Shown: positions 24,967 through 33,693, numbered from the stretch's first letter. The stretch is DNA of 64,000 nucleotides from Hyphomonas johnsonii MHS-2 (GCF_000685275.1 NZ_ARYK01000008.1:1-64000), one strand, 5' to 3'. Notes: a model not told the origin generated them from the letters alone. Made by a program: numbers and translations.

Positions 24967-26310
24967 ATGACCCAGACATTTGACCTGATCTTGCGCGATG
25001 GCACTGTTGTGACCCCCGGTGGCGAGGCGCGCGTTGACATCGGCGTCCGCGGCGAACGGATTGCGGTGATCGGAGACCTTTCCGGCGCAGCGGCGGGCGA
25101 GACCTACGATGCGACCGGCCTGCACATCCTGCCCGGTGTGATCGACAGCCAGGTCCACTTCCGCGAGCCGGGTCTCGAATGGAAGGAAGACCTCGAAACT
25201 GGCGCACGCTCTGCAGCTTTGGGTGGAGTCGTCGCTGTCTTCGAGATGCCCAACACCAATCCCTCCACCACCAGCCCGGCGATGCTGGCCGACAAGCTGA
25301 AGCGGGCAAAAGGACGGATGGACATTGACCACGCCTTCTATGCCGGGGCGACGCACCAGAATGTCGACGTGCTGGCTGAAATGGAGCGCACGCAGGGCTG
25401 CTGTGGCGTCAAGGTGTTCATGGGCGCGTCCACCGGCGACCTGCTGGTGCATGATGACGAGGGCGTCGAAGCGGTGCTGCGTGCGATAAAGCGACGCGCG
25501 GCTTTTCACTCAGAGGATGAATACCGGCTCGCCGAACGGCGCGAACTGGCGGTGACCGGTGACTGGACGAGCCACCCCGTGGTGCGCGATGTCGAGACGG
25601 CGGTGCGATCGACACGGCGCCTCCTGAATCTGGCCCGCAAGGTGGGCAAGCGCATCCATGTGCTGCACATCACGACGGCGGAAGAACTGGAGATGCTGCG
25701 CGATGCGAAGGACGTGGCCAGCGTCGAATGCCTGCCGCAGCACCTGACACTGGTGGCGCCGGAAGCCTACCAGCGGCTCAAGGGCTATGCCCAGATGAAC
25801 CCGCCGATCCGCGAGCAGCACCATGTCGATGCGCTGTGGCGCGCACTGAACGCCGGCATCGTCGACGTGATGGGATCAGACCACGCGCCGCACTCGATCG
25901 AGGAAAAGGCGCGGCCTTATCCGGCGTCGCCGTCGGGCATGCCGGGCGTGCAGACCCTGGTGCCGATCATGCTGACGCATGTGCACAACGGAAAGCTGAC
26001 GCTGCAGCGTTTTGTCGAGCTGACCAGCGCCGGGCCGCAGCGCGTGTTCGGCCTCGCCGACAAGGGCCGCATCGCCGAGGGCTATCATGCCGACTTCACG
26101 GTCGTGGACCTGAAGCGCAAGGAAACGATCACGACGGACTGGTCGAAATCGAAATGCGGCTGGACGCCGTATGACGGGTTCGAGGCAACCGGCTGGCCGG
26201 TGGCAACCATCGTGCGCGGCGGTTTCGTGATGCGCGACGGCGACCTGGTGGCAAAGGGCGGCGGCAAGCCCGTCCGCTTCAACGAGACGCTGGAGCCGGC
26301 AGGCGTTTAG
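24967..26310 (+). CDS. pyrC: Dihydroorotase (PyrC-type, class I amidohydrolase)
   Basis: 447 residues from the ATG at 24967 after AAGGGAC. It cyclises N-carbamoyl-aspartate to dihydroorotate in pyrimidine synthesis. Visible are PGVIDSQVHFREPG, the carboxylatable Lys in CCGVKVFMGAST, His in AFHSEDEYR, the HVLHITTAEE region, and DVMGSDHAPHS with the catalytic Asp. The first His of the usual DxHxH is Gln here (DSQVH); the same Gln occurs in alphaproteobacterial dihydroorotases I know of, so it may be a conserved subfamily trait. pyrE is at 36463 in this window, far away. A terminator lies over its stop codon. Confidence 0.86.
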   Translation: MTQTFDLILRDGTVVTPGGEARVDIGVRGERIAVIGDLSGAAAGETYDATGLHILPGVIDSQVHFREPGLEWKEDLETGARSAALGGVVAVFEMPNTNPSTTSPAMLADKLKRAKGRMDIDHAFYAGATHQNVDVLAEMERTQGCCGVKVFMGASTGDLLVHDDEGVEAVLRAIKRRAAFHSEDEYRLAERRELAVTGDWTSHPVVRDVETAVRSTRRLLNLARKVGKRIHVLHITTAEELEMLRDAKDVASVECLPQHLTLVAPEAYQRLKGYAQMNPPIREQHHVDALWRALNAGIVDVMGSDHAPHSIEEKARPYPASPSGMPGVQTLVPIMLTHVHNGKLTLQRFVELTSAGPQRVFGLADKGRIAEGYHADFTVVDLKRKETITTDWSKSKCGWTPYDGFEATGWPVATIVRGGFVMRDGDLVAKGGGKPVRFNETLEPAGV

Positions 26311-26323
26311 GCGCCTGCGTTTT
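26299..26323 (+). terminator. Intrinsic terminator overlapping the dihydroorotase stop codon
   Basis: GCAGGCG (26299-26305) pairs with CGCCTGC (26312-26318), loop TTTAGG, followed by G and TTTT (26320-26323). The stop codon TAG lies in the loop. This is a convincing rho-independent terminator. Confidence 0.75.
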
Positions 26324-26418
26324 CCCTAGTCACGCTGAGATTTGGGGTTAAGTTCTCCAAACGGGGGACGAGTGATGGCGAGGCGTGACAGCAGCATAGC
26401 ACAGGCAGGCGTGGGCAT

Positions 26419-27174
26419 ATGATCCTGCGCCGTTTGACGGATGCCTTCCGCAAGCAGGACTGGTTCACTGTCGCGGTGGAAACGCTGATCGTTGTGTTCG
26501 GCGTGTTCATCGGTTTGCAGGTCAACAACTGGAATGGGGCGCGGGTCGCAGGCAGCGATGCGGCTGGCCTGCTGTCACGGCTGCGCATTGAGGCCGAAGG
26601 CACGCGCGCCGACATTGCGGACTATATCGCACTGAACGAATTGATCCTGACCGACGCAAAGCGTCTCGCCGTCCGGCTGGGCAACAGCGAAACCTGTCTT
26701 GCCATGGATGATGAGATGAAGGGACTGATCTTGGGCATCGGAGACTTTGCGCCGCCCCGCTTTTCGCTGTCATCGGCAAACGAGGCGCTTGAGACGGGTC
26801 GGCTGTCGCTGATCGGGTCACCAGAGATTCGTGAGAGTGTCCGCGAAATGGCGGACCAGATGGTGTTCATGGACAACCAGTGGCAGCGCTATGTCCGCGT
26901 CAAGCAGGACACCGAAAAGGCCACTTTCACTGCGGCGGGCCTGCGCCTGATGACCGAGAGTGACCTGGAAGCCCGCCCCGGAACCAACGTCATCGCCGGG
27001 CTGGACCAGTACGAGATGACCACGCCGGACCGCATCTGCGGGAATTCCGAAGTCATCGCGCTGGTCAGCAATGCGGCGCTCACCCAGCACCTCTATACGA
27101 TCTATGTCGGCCAGATCGCTGACAGGCTCGACGCCTATGCAGCCACCCTTTCCCGCACGAAGGCGCAACCATGA
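26419..27174 (+). CDS. DUF6090-like membrane-anchored protein
   Basis: 251 residues. The N-terminus MILRRLTDAFRKQDWFTVAV leads into one transmembrane segment (TLIVVFGVFIGLQVNNWNG), the family signature of DUF6090 proteins (an IGxxIALQxNNWN pattern). The rest is a soluble, helix-rich domain. Its function is unknown. The gene overlaps, by ATGA, a truncated second copy of itself at 27171-27315. An amphipathic start and no signal cleavage site suggest the N-terminus stays in the inner membrane. Confidence 0.8.
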   Translation: MILRRLTDAFRKQDWFTVAVETLIVVFGVFIGLQVNNWNGARVAGSDAAGLLSRLRIEAEGTRADIADYIALNELILTDAKRLAVRLGNSETCLAMDDEMKGLILGIGDFAPPRFSLSSANEALETGRLSLIGSPEIRESVREMADQMVFMDNQWQRYVRVKQDTEKATFTAAGLRLMTESDLEARPGTNVIAGLDQYEMTTPDRICGNSEVIALVSNAALTQHLYTIYVGQIADRLDAYAATLSRTKAQP

Positions 27175-27315
27175 TCCTCCGCCGTCTCACAAACGCCTTT
27201 CGCAAACAGGACTGGTTCACCGTCGCGGTGGAAACTCGGCCTCAGTTACGGCATCGAGGAACAGCTTGTCCGCGGCGAAGCCGTGTTCGCCGAGATCGAG
27301 AAAGCAAGAGAGTGA
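27171..27315 (+). pseudogene. Truncated, frameshifted second DUF6090 copy
   Basis: The first 22 codons (27171-27236) repeat the start of the preceding gene almost exactly: MILRRLTNAFRKQDWFTVAV versus MILRRLTDAFRKQDWFTVAV. The frame then breaks at about 27235. In the next frame the sequence reads LGLSYGIEEQLVRGEAVFAE and ends with IEKARE then TGA at 27313-27315, which looks like the natural tail of a related protein. An internal deletion joined the first and last pieces out of frame. It shares an ATGA overlap with the intact copy, so it was once its operon partner. Confidence 0.72.
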
Positions 27316-27426
27316 TCCTGCGCAGCAAAACACATTCAGCCATCGGCGCCATCCTGCCTCTGCGGCCTGCCACGTGACACTGGCGGGCCAATTGGTCCAT
27401 AACCGCCGACTGGAGGCAGGATCTGC

Positions 27427-28209
27427 ATGAGTGACCGCACGGGGCTGAACCGGGGGCTGTTCTGGCTGTACGAGGGGCATGGACGCGGGCCGTTCATTTT
27501 CCGCTGGGCGATGCTGATCTTCGATTTCGTGACGATTGCCTATTTCCTGCTGGCGCCATTCGCAGAGAGAGGCCCGCGGCACTTCATTGTCGATTACCTG
27601 ATTGGCGCCGTCATCCTGTTCGATCTCGTCTCGCGATTCTACATCGCCAAGGACAAGCGCAAGTTCCTGATGCGGTTCCTGCCCTGGGCGGATCTCATCG
27701 TGGTGATCACCATGTTCGCGCCGCTCCTGGTGGCGAACCTGGCCTTCCTGCGGGTGCTGCGTGCTGTCCGGGCGATCCGGGCGTTCACGTTCATCAAGCG
27801 TGCCGGGAAAATGTGGAGCTTTGTGTCCGAGAATGAACAGGTGATCGACCGGGTGACGAACCTGATCGTGTTCATCTTCATCATGGCGTCCCTGGTCTAT
27901 GTCTCGCAGGTGCGGGTCAATGACGGCATCAATTCCTATCTCGACGCGCTGTATTTCACGGTCACCAGCCTGACGACGACCGGCTATGGCGATGTCCTGC
28001 TGGTCGGTGACAGCGGCAAGGTGGTTGCGATCATCATCATGGTGCTGGGCCTGACCCTTTTCCTCCGCCTGGTGCGCGCCATATTGAAACCGACTGACAA
28101 GGTGAAGCAGGAATGCGAGACGTGCGGGCTGACGATGCATGATCCCGATGCCGTCCATTGCAAGCACTGCGGCGCGAATATCCATATCAAGACACAAGGC
28201 CAATCATGA
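27427..28209 (+). CDS. Voltage-gated-type potassium channel with C-terminal zinc ribbon
   Basis: 260 residues. Six hydrophobic segments with an arginine-rich S4 (LRVLRAVRAIRAF, about 108-120), a pore helix and selectivity filter TTTGYGD at 183-189, and an S6 segment ending near 220. It is the Kv-type prokaryotic ion transporter layout. The unusual part is the C-terminus: after a short linker, Cys230, 233, 245 and 248 form C-x2-C-x11-C-x2-C, a zinc ribbon, where other channels carry RCK or cyclic-nucleotide domains. Metal binding could sense zinc or redox state. Its TGA overlaps the start of the acyl-CoA ligase gene (ATGA). Confidence 0.85.
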   Translation: MSDRTGLNRGLFWLYEGHGRGPFIFRWAMLIFDFVTIAYFLLAPFAERGPRHFIVDYLIGAVILFDLVSRFYIAKDKRKFLMRFLPWADLIVVITMFAPLLVANLAFLRVLRAVRAIRAFTFIKRAGKMWSFVSENEQVIDRVTNLIVFIFIMASLVYVSQVRVNDGINSYLDALYFTVTSLTTTGYGDVLLVGDSGKVVAIIIMVLGLTLFLRLVRAILKPTDKVKQECETCGLTMHDPDAVHCKHCGANIHIKTQGQS

Positions 28210-30077
28210 CGACGTCCCATCTGCCTTTCCGTGAGGTTCCCTATCTTCCCCTCAAGCTGGAAGTGGACCGTCGCCCGGACGGCACGATCTACCTGGACAA
28301 TGGCCAGCCGCTGAAGCCTTGCCCGCCGCACATGCTGGCACCGCTGGTCGAGTGGGCCGCAAGGACGTCCGACCGGGTCTGGCTCGCCGAGCGCCATGTC
28401 GACGCCCCGGAGCAGGACGGCTGGCGCGAGGTGACCTATGCGCAGGGCCTCGAAATCGTGAAGCGCCTGGCGCAGGGCCTGCTTGATGCCGGCGCCGGGC
28501 CGGACGCGCCGCTGATGGTGCTGTCAAAGAACAGCGTCGACCATGCGCTGATCAAGTATGCCGCCATGTGGGCCGGCAGCCCCGTGGTGCCGGTGACGCC
28601 GGCCTATGCGCTGCTGAGCCAGGACCTCGCCCGGCTGAAATACATCGACGCGCTGGTGCAGCCGAAATTCATCTATGTCGAGGATGGCGCCGCCTATCAG
28701 CGCGCCCTCGATGGCCTCGGCGTGGACGGGCGCTTCGTGATCCATGGCGGGCCGGCGCCGGAGCGGTGCGAGACAGTGCGCCTCGAGCAATTCGGCCGCG
28801 CGCCGACTGACGCCGTCGATGCGGCCTATGCGCGGCTCACACCATCGACGGTGGCGAGCTATATGCTGACATCGGGGTCCACCGGCGAACCGAAAGCGGT
28901 GATCAACCTGCACGGCATGGTGGCCGCCAATGCCAAGATGATCCGATCAGTATGGGACGAGGACCGTCTCGAGGAAATGACCGGCGGCCCGCAGGTGATG
29001 TGCAACTTCCTGCCGTGGAGCCACACCTATGGCGCCCATTCGATCCTGCACAACATGCTCGACTGGGGCGGCACGCTGTATATCGACCAGGGCGCGCCGA
29101 CACCTGCGCGCCTGCCGGAGATGATCCGCAACCTGAAGGAAATCCCGACCACGCAGCATACGACAGTGCCCGCAGCCTGGGCGGCGCTGGCAACCGAACT
29201 CGAACGGGACGACGCGCTGGCCGAGACCTTTTTCAAGCGCATCATCAGCATGGCCTATGGCGGCGCGGCGATGGGCCAGGATATCTATGAGCGTATCCAG
29301 GCGGTGGCCGTGCGAGTGACCGGCGAGCGGATATCGCTGTCGGCCGGCTATGGCGCGACCGAGACGTCTCCGACAGCGTCGAACGTGCACTGGCCGAATG
29401 ACGTGATGGGCCTGATCGGCCTGCCACTGCCGGGCAATACGTTCAAGCTGGTGCCGAATGCGGGCAAGCTGGAACTGCGCGTGAAGGGCGTCAACGTCAC
29501 GCCGGGCTATTACCGGAACCCCGAGAAGACGGCCGAGGCATTTGACGAGGAAGGCTATTACCGCTTGGGCGATGCCGTGCGCTTTGTCGATCCGGACAGG
29601 CCCGAAAAAGGCCTCGCCTTTGACGGGCGCACGGCGGAGGAATTCAAGCTGGCGAACGGCACATGGGTGTCGGCGGGCACGGTCCGGGTGCAGGCAGTGG
29701 CGGCATCCGGCGGCGCGCTGTCGGATGCCGTGGTCTGCGGTCTCAACCGGGACGAAATCTGCCTGCTCGGCTTCCTGAACGAGGCCTGGTGCCAGCGCCT
29801 TGTGGGCGAGGCCCTGCCGCTGGCAGAGCTGGCGCATCATCCGAAGGTCAAGGCGGCGGTCAGGGACGGCCTGCAGACGCACAATGCGGCGCACCCCAAC
29901 GCGTCGGTGCGGATCGCCCGCGTGCTGTTGCAGGAGACGCCGCCGGAAGCGGATGCCGGTGAAATAACTGAAAAGGGCTACATGAACCAGGGCCGGACGC
30001 TGGACCGGCGGCACGACCAGGTTGCACGCCTGTATGCCGGAACTGCGGATCCGGACGTGATTGTCATCCAGGCCTGA
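28206..30077 (+). CDS. Feruloyl-CoA synthase-like AMP-binding ligase
   Basis: 623 residues from the ATG at 28206. The AMP-binding motif is SYMLTSGSTGEPKAVI (about 217-232), then NFLPWSHTYGAHSI, YGGAAMGQDIYE and the adenylation core YGATETSP, with KGVNVTPGYYRNPEKT and YRLGDAVRFVD. The length and the bipartite N-terminus (PLKLEVDRRPDGTIYLDNGQ) are those of feruloyl-CoA synthase rather than short acyl-CoA ligases. It forms CoA esters of aromatic or branched acids; hydroxycinnamates are the best guess. It overlaps the channel gene and is followed by a ThDP enzyme after 75 bases. Confidence 0.84.
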   Translation: MTTSHLPFREVPYLPLKLEVDRRPDGTIYLDNGQPLKPCPPHMLAPLVEWAARTSDRVWLAERHVDAPEQDGWREVTYAQGLEIVKRLAQGLLDAGAGPDAPLMVLSKNSVDHALIKYAAMWAGSPVVPVTPAYALLSQDLARLKYIDALVQPKFIYVEDGAAYQRALDGLGVDGRFVIHGGPAPERCETVRLEQFGRAPTDAVDAAYARLTPSTVASYMLTSGSTGEPKAVINLHGMVAANAKMIRSVWDEDRLEEMTGGPQVMCNFLPWSHTYGAHSILHNMLDWGGTLYIDQGAPTPARLPEMIRNLKEIPTTQHTTVPAAWAALATELERDDALAETFFKRIISMAYGGAAMGQDIYERIQAVAVRVTGERISLSAGYGATETSPTASNVHWPNDVMGLIGLPLPGNTFKLVPNAGKLELRVKGVNVTPGYYRNPEKTAEAFDEEGYYRLGDAVRFVDPDRPEKGLAFDGRTAEEFKLANGTWVSAGTVRVQAVAASGGALSDAVVCGLNRDEICLLGFLNEAWCQRLVGEALPLAELAHHPKVKAAVRDGLQTHNAAHPNASVRIARVLLQETPPEADAGEITEKGYMNQGRTLDRRHDQVARLYAGTADPDVIVIQA

Positions 30078-30094
30078 ATTCGGGCCGTTGTGCT

Positions 30095-30122
30095 TTGACG
30101 CCTGCGGCGGACACGCTACACA
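30095..30122 (+). promoter_or_regulatory. Putative promoter of the acetolactate synthase-like gene
   Basis: TTGACG (30095-30100) and TACACA (30117-30122) are separated by 16 bases and lie 30 bases before the ATG at 30153. They resemble the housekeeping promoter with a Caulobacter-like TTGACG -35 element. Predicted from sequence only. Confidence 0.35.
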
Positions 30123-30152
30123 GGCGCTCAAGGAATTCAGAAGGCAGGACAG

Positions 30153-31724
30153 ATGGCGAACGATCCCGAACAGGCAATGACGGGGGCCGAGGCCCTTGTT
30201 TCCACACTGGCCGACCATGGCGTTGCGGCCTGCTTCGCCAATCCCGGCACGTCGGAAATGCACCTGGTGACGGCGCTCGACCACGAGCCGCGCATCCACT
30301 CGGTGCTGTGCCTGTTCGAGGGTGTCGCGACAGGTGCAGCCGATGGCTATGCGCGGGTGTCGGGCGGACCGGCAATGACCCTGTTGCACCTTGGTGCAGG
30401 CTACCTGAATGGCGGGGCGAATATCCACAATGCGCGCCGGGCGTGGACGCCAATGGTCAACGTGATCGGCGACCATGCGGTGCCGCACCAGCGCTATGAT
30501 GCGCCGCTGGCGTCCGACATCAGGGGCATGGCCGGGCCGAACTCGGTGTGGATCAAGTCGGCGGACAAGGCGGAGACGGCCGGCGAGCTGGCGGCGGAAG
30601 CCTGGGAGGCGAGCCTGTCTCCGGTGCCCGGCCCGGCGGCGCTGATCCTGCCGGCAGACACGGCGTGGCTGGAAGGCGGCAAGTCCGGAAAGACGCGGGC
30701 GCGGCCGATGCTGTGGGGCCCGGATGCGGCGCGCATCGACGCGGCGGTGAAAGCGGTCAAGGCGGCGGCGAAGCCGATGATCCTGATCAATGGCACGGCA
30801 CTGACCGAGGCGGGCCTGGCCATGGCAGCGCGGCTGAAGGCCGCCGGCGTGCGGGTGATGACCGATACGTTCTTCCCGCGCCAGGCCCGCGGCGCCGGGC
30901 GGTTCATTCCGGACCGGATGCAGTATTTTGCCGAGGCGGCAATGGCGGACCTCGAGGGCTGTGACCTGATGCTGGTGGCGGGCAGCCAGGTGCCGGTGGC
31001 CTTCTTTGCCTATCCCGGCAAGCCCAGCGTGCTGGTGCCGGACGGGTGCACGACGATGATGCTGGGCGGTCCGGAAAGCGACAGCGCGGCGATCCTGGGT
31101 GCGCTGGCCGACGCGCTGGGTGCCAGGGATGCCGCACCGGCTGCGCCGCTCGACCTGCCGGGCGCACCGGCTGGCGACCTGAACGCCGTGGCCGTGGGCC
31201 AGTCGATCGCGCGGCACATGCCCGAGGGGACATTCGTGTCCGATGACGGCGTGTCGAACGGCCTGCCGGCCTTCCTGATGACCCAGCGGGCGAAGCCGCA
31301 CGACTGGATGATGCTGACGGGCGGGGCCATCGGGCAGGGCATGCCACTGGCGCTCGGCGCAGCGATGGCGGCGAAGGATCGCAAGGTGCTGTGCCTGACC
31401 GGCGATGGCGCGGCGATGTATACCAACCAGGCGCTGTGGAGCATGGCGCGCGAAAGCGCGAATGTGGTGACCGTCGTGTTCGTGAACCATTCCTACCGCA
31501 TCCTGAACATCGAGATGGCGCGGACCGGGGCGGGCAATCCGGGGCCGACGGCGAAGGGCATGCTGGAACTGGACCGGCCGGAAATCGACTGGGTCGCGCT
31601 GTCGACCAGCCTGGGCGTGCCGGCGGTGGCGGTGGATACGGCCGAGGCCTTCGACACCGCGCTGCAGCGGGCCTTCGCGGCCGAGGGGCCGCAGTTGATC
31701 GCCGCGCATGTTCCGGCGAGATAG
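30153..31724 (+). CDS. Acetolactate synthase large subunit-like ThDP enzyme
   Basis: 523 residues, in the range of this family (about 515) but shorter than IlvI. Catalytic Glu is in LFEGVATGAADGYAR; the ThDP/Mg site is GDGAAMYTNQALWSM, with Asn downstream of GDG. It starts with the ANPGTSEMHLVTALD-type motif of the catabolic ThDP-lyase branch. It lacks a nearby ilvN, so branched-chain synthesis is unlikely; a 2-keto-acid decarboxylase/lyase role is possible. It is followed four bases on by a TM2-like protein, and preceded by the acyl-CoA ligase. Confidence 0.8.
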   Translation: MANDPEQAMTGAEALVSTLADHGVAACFANPGTSEMHLVTALDHEPRIHSVLCLFEGVATGAADGYARVSGGPAMTLLHLGAGYLNGGANIHNARRAWTPMVNVIGDHAVPHQRYDAPLASDIRGMAGPNSVWIKSADKAETAGELAAEAWEASLSPVPGPAALILPADTAWLEGGKSGKTRARPMLWGPDAARIDAAVKAVKAAAKPMILINGTALTEAGLAMAARLKAAGVRVMTDTFFPRQARGAGRFIPDRMQYFAEAAMADLEGCDLMLVAGSQVPVAFFAYPGKPSVLVPDGCTTMMLGGPESDSAAILGALADALGARDAAPAAPLDLPGAPAGDLNAVAVGQSIARHMPEGTFVSDDGVSNGLPAFLMTQRAKPHDWMMLTGGAIGQGMPLALGAAMAAKDRKVLCLTGDGAAMYTNQALWSMARESANVVTVVFVNHSYRILNIEMARTGAGNPGPTAKGMLELDRPEIDWVALSTSLGVPAVAVDTAEAFDTALQRAFAAEGPQLIAAHVPAR

Positions 31725-31727
31725 GCG

Positions 31728-32123
31728 ATGTCCGGCGACCCACCCTCCAGGCGCCTGAATGATGCGTCCCACTATTACGACCCTGACAGGGACGTCAGCC
31801 TGAATCCGGATTTCGATCGGCCGAGAGACCCCGGCCTGGATTCTCCGGGGGTCGGTGTCGTCAAGGCGGCTGCCAAGGGCACGTTCAAATTCGTCGCCTT
31901 CATCCTGAACTTCTTCATTCCCGGCCTGGGCACGATCTTTGTCGGGCGGATCGGCACGGCGATCATCCAGCTGGCGCTGATCCCGGTCGGGATCTTGCTG
32001 ATTCCGTTCGGCGGGATCGGTATTCTGGTGCTGGTCGCCAACTGGGTGTGGGGGCTCTTGACGGTCGTGCAGGCCTGGCGCAAGCCAGTTGTGGTTTACG
32101 TACAGCACAACCGGCCACGATAG
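31728..32123 (+). CDS. TM2-like small membrane protein
   Basis: 131 residues. The first 40 residues are hydrophilic and Asp/Pro-rich; the rest contains two or three hydrophobic segments with a NFFIPGLGTIFVGRIGTAII motif, close to the TM2 domain motif with a conserved PGLGxxYxG turn. The C-terminus is basic. It is four bases downstream of the ThDP enzyme stop, so probably co-transcribed. Its function is unknown. Confidence 0.72.
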   Translation: MSGDPPSRRLNDASHYYDPDRDVSLNPDFDRPRDPGLDSPGVGVVKAAAKGTFKFVAFILNFFIPGLGTIFVGRIGTAIIQLALIPVGILLIPFGGIGILVLVANWVWGLLTVVQAWRKPVVVYVQHNRPR

Positions 32124-32185
32124 GATTTGCGCGACATTAAGGTTCTACCCTTAGGCGCCAGAAGTGGCTGACGGAGGATTGGGCC

Positions 32186-32893
32186 ATGGAAAACATGAGT
32201 ATTGGCGTTGTCGTGGCGATCGCACTGGTGGTCGCTGTCGCCCTTCTGTTCATTGTCAATGTCATCAGGACGCGCGCCGCGGCAAACGAACTGGAGCCGG
32301 CCCGGGGACACGGCGCGGGTGCGCCACCAGTCCAGGCGTCGGCCGTCACGCCCCAGGCGCATTCGCAATCCGCATTCGACGCCTATATCGCCGACCATAC
32401 CCCCGACCAGCTGGACGACATTCCGGTCTACGCCCTGGCGCACATGGTGACCGCATCATTTTCGTCGCCGTCGCGAGTGAAATGGCTGGAGGCTGTGGTT
32501 GCGGCTGCGGTGCCACGCGGCGCGGATCCGGAACTGCTCCACACGGCCGATTATTTCTGGGACAAGCACGAAAAATGGCTGTTCAGCGACGCGCCGATTG
32601 CCGACTTCTGCACCGAGTATCTCATTGCGAAGAAGGATGAGTGGTCGTCATCCGTGCATGAGCGGATCGTGCTGACGGGCTTTGCCGCGCTGGCATCGCG
32701 CGACCGGAGCGGCACCGCGGACAAGGCAAGCCGCGCGCACACCGTGTTCACATTCACGAACGGGCTGACGTCAGTGTGTGACGCCTATTTCGGCGCGGAT
32801 GCCCAGACTGTCTGCGCCCGCATCATGGCCGAAGCCGAGACGCTCGCTGCGCGTATCCGGGCTGACCTGGCCGCTGCCTCGCCGCCAGCATGA
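32186..32893 (+). CDS. Membrane-anchored protein of unknown function
   Basis: 235 residues with one N-terminal membrane segment (VVVAIALVVAVALLFIVNVI). A Pro/Ala/Gly-rich linker follows (about 35-60), then an alpha-helical domain with several conserved-looking Trp and Cys residues (ADYFWDKHEKWLF, DFCTEYL, SVCDAYFG). I do not recognise a family. It is preceded by a GGAGG-like sequence (GACGGAGGATTGGGCC). A GC-rich hairpin follows the stop codon. Confidence 0.68.
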   Translation: MENMSIGVVVAIALVVAVALLFIVNVIRTRAAANELEPARGHGAGAPPVQASAVTPQAHSQSAFDAYIADHTPDQLDDIPVYALAHMVTASFSSPSRVKWLEAVVAAAVPRGADPELLHTADYFWDKHEKWLFSDAPIADFCTEYLIAKKDEWSSSVHERIVLTGFAALASRDRSGTADKASRAHTVFTFTNGLTSVCDAYFGADAQTVCARIMAEAETLAARIRADLAAASPPA

Positions 32894-32897
32894 AGGT

Positions 32898-32920
32898 CCG
32901 GACCGGCAGGCGCCGTCCGG
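32898..32920 (+). terminator. GC-rich hairpin after the 32186-32893 gene
   Basis: CCGGAC (32898-32903) pairs with GTCCGG (32915-32920); an inner GGC/GCC pair narrows the loop. TTTG follows. Plausible intrinsic terminator. Confidence 0.5.
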
Positions 32921-32990
32921 TTTGACTGTAAAAAAGTGCGCGGGAGGAAGCCTCCGGGCACGCATGGTCAGTCTGTGGTCTGGAAGGTTG

Positions 32991-33006
32991 GAAGGTGCGC
33001 ACCTTC
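32991..33006. repeat. 16-base perfect palindrome
   Basis: GAAGGTGCGCACCTTC reads identically on both strands. It lies in the 227-base gap between two convergent genes (32186-32893 and the NYN gene), which otherwise shows no coding frame. It could be a protein-binding site or a small hairpin. Confidence 0.5.
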
Positions 33007-33120
33007 AGCTTCCGTCCCGCGCCAGTCTGCAGGTGCCGCACGCCAGGGAGCGCGCGCGGCGAAGCAGATTATACGGCAGGCAGCGCGGGGTTGGACAAGG
33101 CGGGGCCTGTCCCCCGGATA

Positions 33121-33693
33121 TCAGTCCTCGTTATCGTCGGCGGGGTCGTCTTCGGAAAAGTCCCGGCGCGGGCGGGCAATGAGTTCACCGAGGTCTTCAA
33201 GGTCGATGAAATGGTCGGCTTCGCGGCGCAGGTCGTCCGAAATCATGGGCGGATTGGAGGCCACGGTGGAGACGACCGAGACGCGCACGCCCCGCGCCTT
33301 GACCGCTTCGACCGCGCGGCGGAAATCGCCATTGCCGCTGAACAGGACGATATGATCGACGTTGCGGGCCATTTCGAGCATGTCGATGGCCAGTTCCACG
33401 TCCATGTTGCCGCGCACGCGTTTGCGCCCCTCACGGTCGGTGAATTCGCGTGCCGGCTTCTTGATGACTGTGAATCCGTTATAGGCGAGCCAGTCGACCA
33501 GCGGGCGGATCGGGCTGTAATCGTCCGTTTCGACCAGCGCGGTGTAATAATTGGCTCTCAGCAGGCGGCCCTTGCCCTGGAATTCCTTCAGCAGCTTGCG
33601 AAAATCGATCTCGAGACCGACTGCCCGGGCGGCGGAATAGAGGTTTGCGCCATCGATGAACAGCGCCAGGCGCTCGTCCTTGTAAAAAGCCAT
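33121..33693 (-). CDS. NYN-domain (LabA/DUF88) ribonuclease-like protein
   Basis: 190 residues. The NYN (PIN-like) core is visible: LALFIDGANLYSAARA near the start with the first Asp, then VRGNMDVELAIDMLEMA and the conserved HIVLFSGNGDFRRAVEA. Acidic residues in these motifs coordinate metal for RNA cleavage in family members. The C-terminus is acidic (RRDFSEDDPADDNED). The gene is divergent from rpoZ; family members act on RNA, so a role in RNA turnover is inferred. Confidence 0.86.
   Translation of the reverse strand: MAFYKDERLALFIDGANLYSAARAVGLEIDFRKLLKEFQGKGRLLRANYYTALVETDDYSPIRPLVDWLAYNGFTVIKKPAREFTDREGRKRVRGNMDVELAIDMLEMARNVDHIVLFSGNGDFRRAVEAVKARGVRVSVVSTVASNPPMISDDLRREADHFIDLEDLGELIARPRRDFSEDDPADDNED

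Noticed and set aside
28947-32108. A very long open frame on the minus strand (about 1050 codons) opposite the ligase and ThDP genes
   Set aside because: It lies antisense to well-supported genes, is rich in Arg/His/Gln with no recognisable domain, and arises from high-GC codon bias.
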